From the NCBI GenBank assembly GCA_944323155.1, contig CALURL010000010.1, positions 1 through 64,000 of the forward strand: a DNA stretch of 64,000 nt. The letters run 5' to 3'. The notes under the pieces are model-generated. The model was not told where the DNA came from and did not search any database. It worked only from the letters and a program-made list of their open reading frames with translations. The translations under genes and the position numbers were made by a program. Positions 62,363 through 64,000 of this stretch are shown here, one piece after another (position 1 is the first letter of the stretch; every line of letters starts with the position of its first letter). The stretch comes from Candidatus Gastranaerophilales bacterium (GTDB lineage: Bacteria; Cyanobacteriota; Vampirovibrionia; Gastranaerophilales; Gastranaerophilaceae).

Positions 62363-63748
62363 TTACTTTTGTTTTGCTTTTCTTTCATCCAGCATAATTA
62401 CCGTACATATAGCTAAACACACAACAGCAGAGAATACCCAGAACACAATAGCTCCGTTCCAGCCGAATTTGTCAACCATAAAACCTGTTCCGGTTGATGA
62501 AAGGACAGCCCCGATGTAGCCGAATGTTCCCGTAAAGCCGGTTGCTGCTGATGCGACTTTTTTAGAACTTGATTCAACTGCGCACAAACCTCCTATCATC
62601 ATCTGAGGACCATATGTGAATGCACCCAAAAGCCCGATTAAAATAAAATCTATATTGCTTATTGTATTAAATTTCAACAACAACAGACAAACAACAACAC
62701 CTGCAAGATAAATTAAATTAACAGGCGCTCTCTGACCTTTAAAGATTTTATCAGAAATCAATCCGGCACAAATAGTACCAGCAATCCCGACTAGCGGTAA
62801 TGAACTCAACTTCATAGCCGCAAGTTCTAAAGAATTGTGTTTTGCCTCGCTTAAATATTTAATCATCCAGTCTTCTGCGCCAAACCTGATAATATATACA
62901 AAAATATAAGCTATAGCCAAAAGCCAAATTGTTTTGTTATACAAAATATTTTGTTTAAAAATTTCCACATAAGACCTGTTATCTTCTTCTGAATTATCTT
63001 TCTTTGCAGAAGGTTCATTGTTGTAGGTTTCGATATCCGGAAGTCCTAAAGACTGCGGTCTGTCACGTAATCTGTCAAATAACCATATTGCAACAAGAAT
63101 TGCAAGAGTTCCAGGTACAAAGAAAGCCATTTTCCAGCCCCAATGAGCAACTAAAAAACCTGAAACTATAACGCTTAAAAACGTTCCAACCTGATGAGAA
63201 CAAGACCATAAAGACCATTTTGTTCCCCTCTCAGAATTAGAATACCAGTATGTTAAACTTTTAGCAACAGCCGGAAAACCTGCTGATTGAAACCATCCGC
63301 TTGCGCCCCAGAAAAACACAAACAACCAGAGTAAAATTGTATTTGTCGGTAATCCAAAGAATGAAACTTCTCCAGGAGTTATAAATACCGCGGACAAGCC
63401 AAAACACAAGTTTGCGATTGCTGTCATAATCAAAGCCGTAGGTAAAAACTTTCTGACATCTGATCCGTCTGCTAAAACTCCGTTTACAAATTTTCCAATC
63501 CCATATGTAAGGTACAAAGAACTTCCCAGCAAACCGAGTTCGGTATTTGTATAACCGTATTCCTGACTAAGACCTGGTAATGCAACAGCAATATTTTTCT
63601 TACAAAGATAAAATACTGTATAGCCTATAAAACAAGCATAAAATATTCTCAATCTCCAGTGAGAATACATAGCTTTAACCTGCTCTTTATCCTGAATTGT
63701 CTCTTTTACAGGCGGTTCTTTAAAAAATTGAGCTAATTTATTTAACAT
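62363..63748 (-). CDS. MFS organophosphate:phosphate antiporter family transporter
   Basis: A 461-residue protein with about 12 membrane helices of the GlpT/UhpT/UhpC group: HWRLRIFYACFIGYTVFYLCKK, TNTELGLLGSSLYLTYGIGKFVNGVLAD, FWGASGWFQSAGFPAVAKSLTYW and SNSERGTKWSLWSCSHQVG. These carry the family Arg and Lys positions in helix 1 and later. It probably swaps a sugar phosphate or glycerol 3-phosphate for phosphate; the substrate cannot be read. It begins five bases after the upstream partial gene, so they are in one operon, which may define the substrate. Confidence 0.88.
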   Translation of the reverse strand: MLNKLAQFFKEPPVKETIQDKEQVKAMYSHWRLRIFYACFIGYTVFYLCKKNIAVALPGLSQEYGYTNTELGLLGSSLYLTYGIGKFVNGVLADGSDVRKFLPTALIMTAIANLCFGLSAVFITPGEVSFFGLPTNTILLWLFVFFWGASGWFQSAGFPAVAKSLTYWYSNSERGTKWSLWSCSHQVGTFLSVIVSGFLVAHWGWKMAFFVPGTLAILVAIWLFDRLRDRPQSLGLPDIETYNNEPSAKKDNSEEDNRSYVEIFKQNILYNKTIWLLAIAYIFVYIIRFGAEDWMIKYLSEAKHNSLELAAMKLSSLPLVGIAGTICAGLISDKIFKGQRAPVNLIYLAGVVVCLLLLKFNTISNIDFILIGLLGAFTYGPQMMIGGLCAVESSSKKVASAATGFTGTFGYIGAVLSSTGTGFMVDKFGWNGAIVFWVFSAVVCLAICTVIMLDERKAKQK

Positions 63749-63753
63749 AATTT

Positions 63754-63999
63754 CTACTTTCCTGCTTTTATAATCTGTATATTACGTGTCTCTGTAATTT
63801 CTTGACGTGCATCTTTAATAAGTTCTCTTTTTTCTTCATCAAGTCTGCACCCGCCAACAAGTCTGTCTACAAAACCTGTATTTAATTTAACTGCTTTATC
63901 AAATGCACCAACTTCTTCTAAAACATCTTTAATCTGGTGCAAATCATATCCGAAAGTTTGTTTTGAATTATAAACAAGAGTTTCGCCAGTCTGCGATGT
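63754..63999 (-). CDS. 3' end of an unrecognised gene (partial)
   Basis: The last 81 codons of a gene that enters from the right edge. The visible piece (GETLVYNSKQTFGYDLHQIK at its start, FVDRLVGGCRLDEEKRELIK in the middle, NIQIIKAGK at the end) is soluble and charged. A TTG-started 62-residue frame inside it is not a separate gene because the frame is open through to the edge. It is five bases upstream of the organophosphate antiporter gene and is likely a partner enzyme, but I cannot name it. Confidence 0.7.
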   Translation of the reverse strand, partial: TSQTGETLVYNSKQTFGYDLHQIKDVLEEVGAFDKAVKLNTGFVDRLVGGCRLDEEKRELIKDARQEITETRNIQIIKAGK

Positions 64000-64000
64000 A

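Overview
This is an AT-rich bacterial chromosome window, densely packed with genes on both strands, with no rRNA operon, insertion sequence, CRISPR array or clear prophage. The gene set points to a Gram-negative relative of the Cyanobacteria, most likely a gut Gastranaerophilales (Melainabacteria/Vampirovibrionia). This is inferred from the combination of SepF with FtsZ, a VKOR-thioredoxin fusion, MlaA and MlaD envelope-lipid proteins, type IV pilus genes, pilin-like proteins starting with an AFTLAEVLITLGIIGIVAA-type segment, a fermentative AdhE, and many lineage-specific hypothetical proteins. No 16S sequence is present, so the assignment rests on gene content.

Layout. 1-1.6 kb: 5' part of adhE under a clear Rex-type redox operator. 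1.7-3.3 kb: two small hypotheticals. 3.3-6.6 kb: a kdsC-like phosphatase/TPR/lysC operon, divergent from 6.6-8.9 kb with an orphan histidine kinase, a comF phosphoribosyltransferase and a small protein. 8.9-13.2 kb: a pilin-like gene whose good start is thrown out of frame by a nine-C tract, a radical SAM protein, and pilO with a fused pilM-pilN. 13.3-18.3 kb: nadA, rlmB, sigA, then rpsA and ispH. 18.4-24.7 kb: three lineage-specific hypotheticals around fbaA. 24.9-28.3 kb: ftsZ, nadK, sepF, yggS. 28.7-37.7 kb: metabolic and maintenance genes (2-hydroxyacid dehydrogenase, YbaK, orphan DNA methyltransferase, MutL, DAHP synthase, TPR proteins, QueH, VKOR-Trx). 37.9-47.7 kb: a GspE-N-like protein with asparaginase, a LysM/amidase/lysozyme protein, upp, mlaD, an omega-like RNA polymerase subunit, PNP, a large membrane protein and plsY. 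47.8-54.0 kb: an uncharacterised envelope locus (VirB10-like exported protein, membrane vWA protein, FHA-like multispanning protein, three TonB-C-like proteins, two tiny membrane proteins). 54.1-57.6 kb: Hsp20, an MlaA-alpha/beta-hydrolase fusion, a small hypothetical, tRNA-Gln. 57.7-64 kb: an XRE regulator, a second pilin-like gene, nif3/coaBC/gmk, a second histidine kinase, an organophosphate antiporter and the 3' end of an unknown gene.

The most interesting signals are the C9 tract that could phase-vary a pilin-like protein; repeated placement of a -10 box six to eight bases before the ATG, including a 14-bp divergent gmk/kinase intergenic region carrying one such promoter each way; the vWA/FHA/TonB-like envelope locus; the MlaA-hydrolase fusion; and the PilM-PilN fusion. 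All functional calls come from reading motifs by eye; no database search was run.
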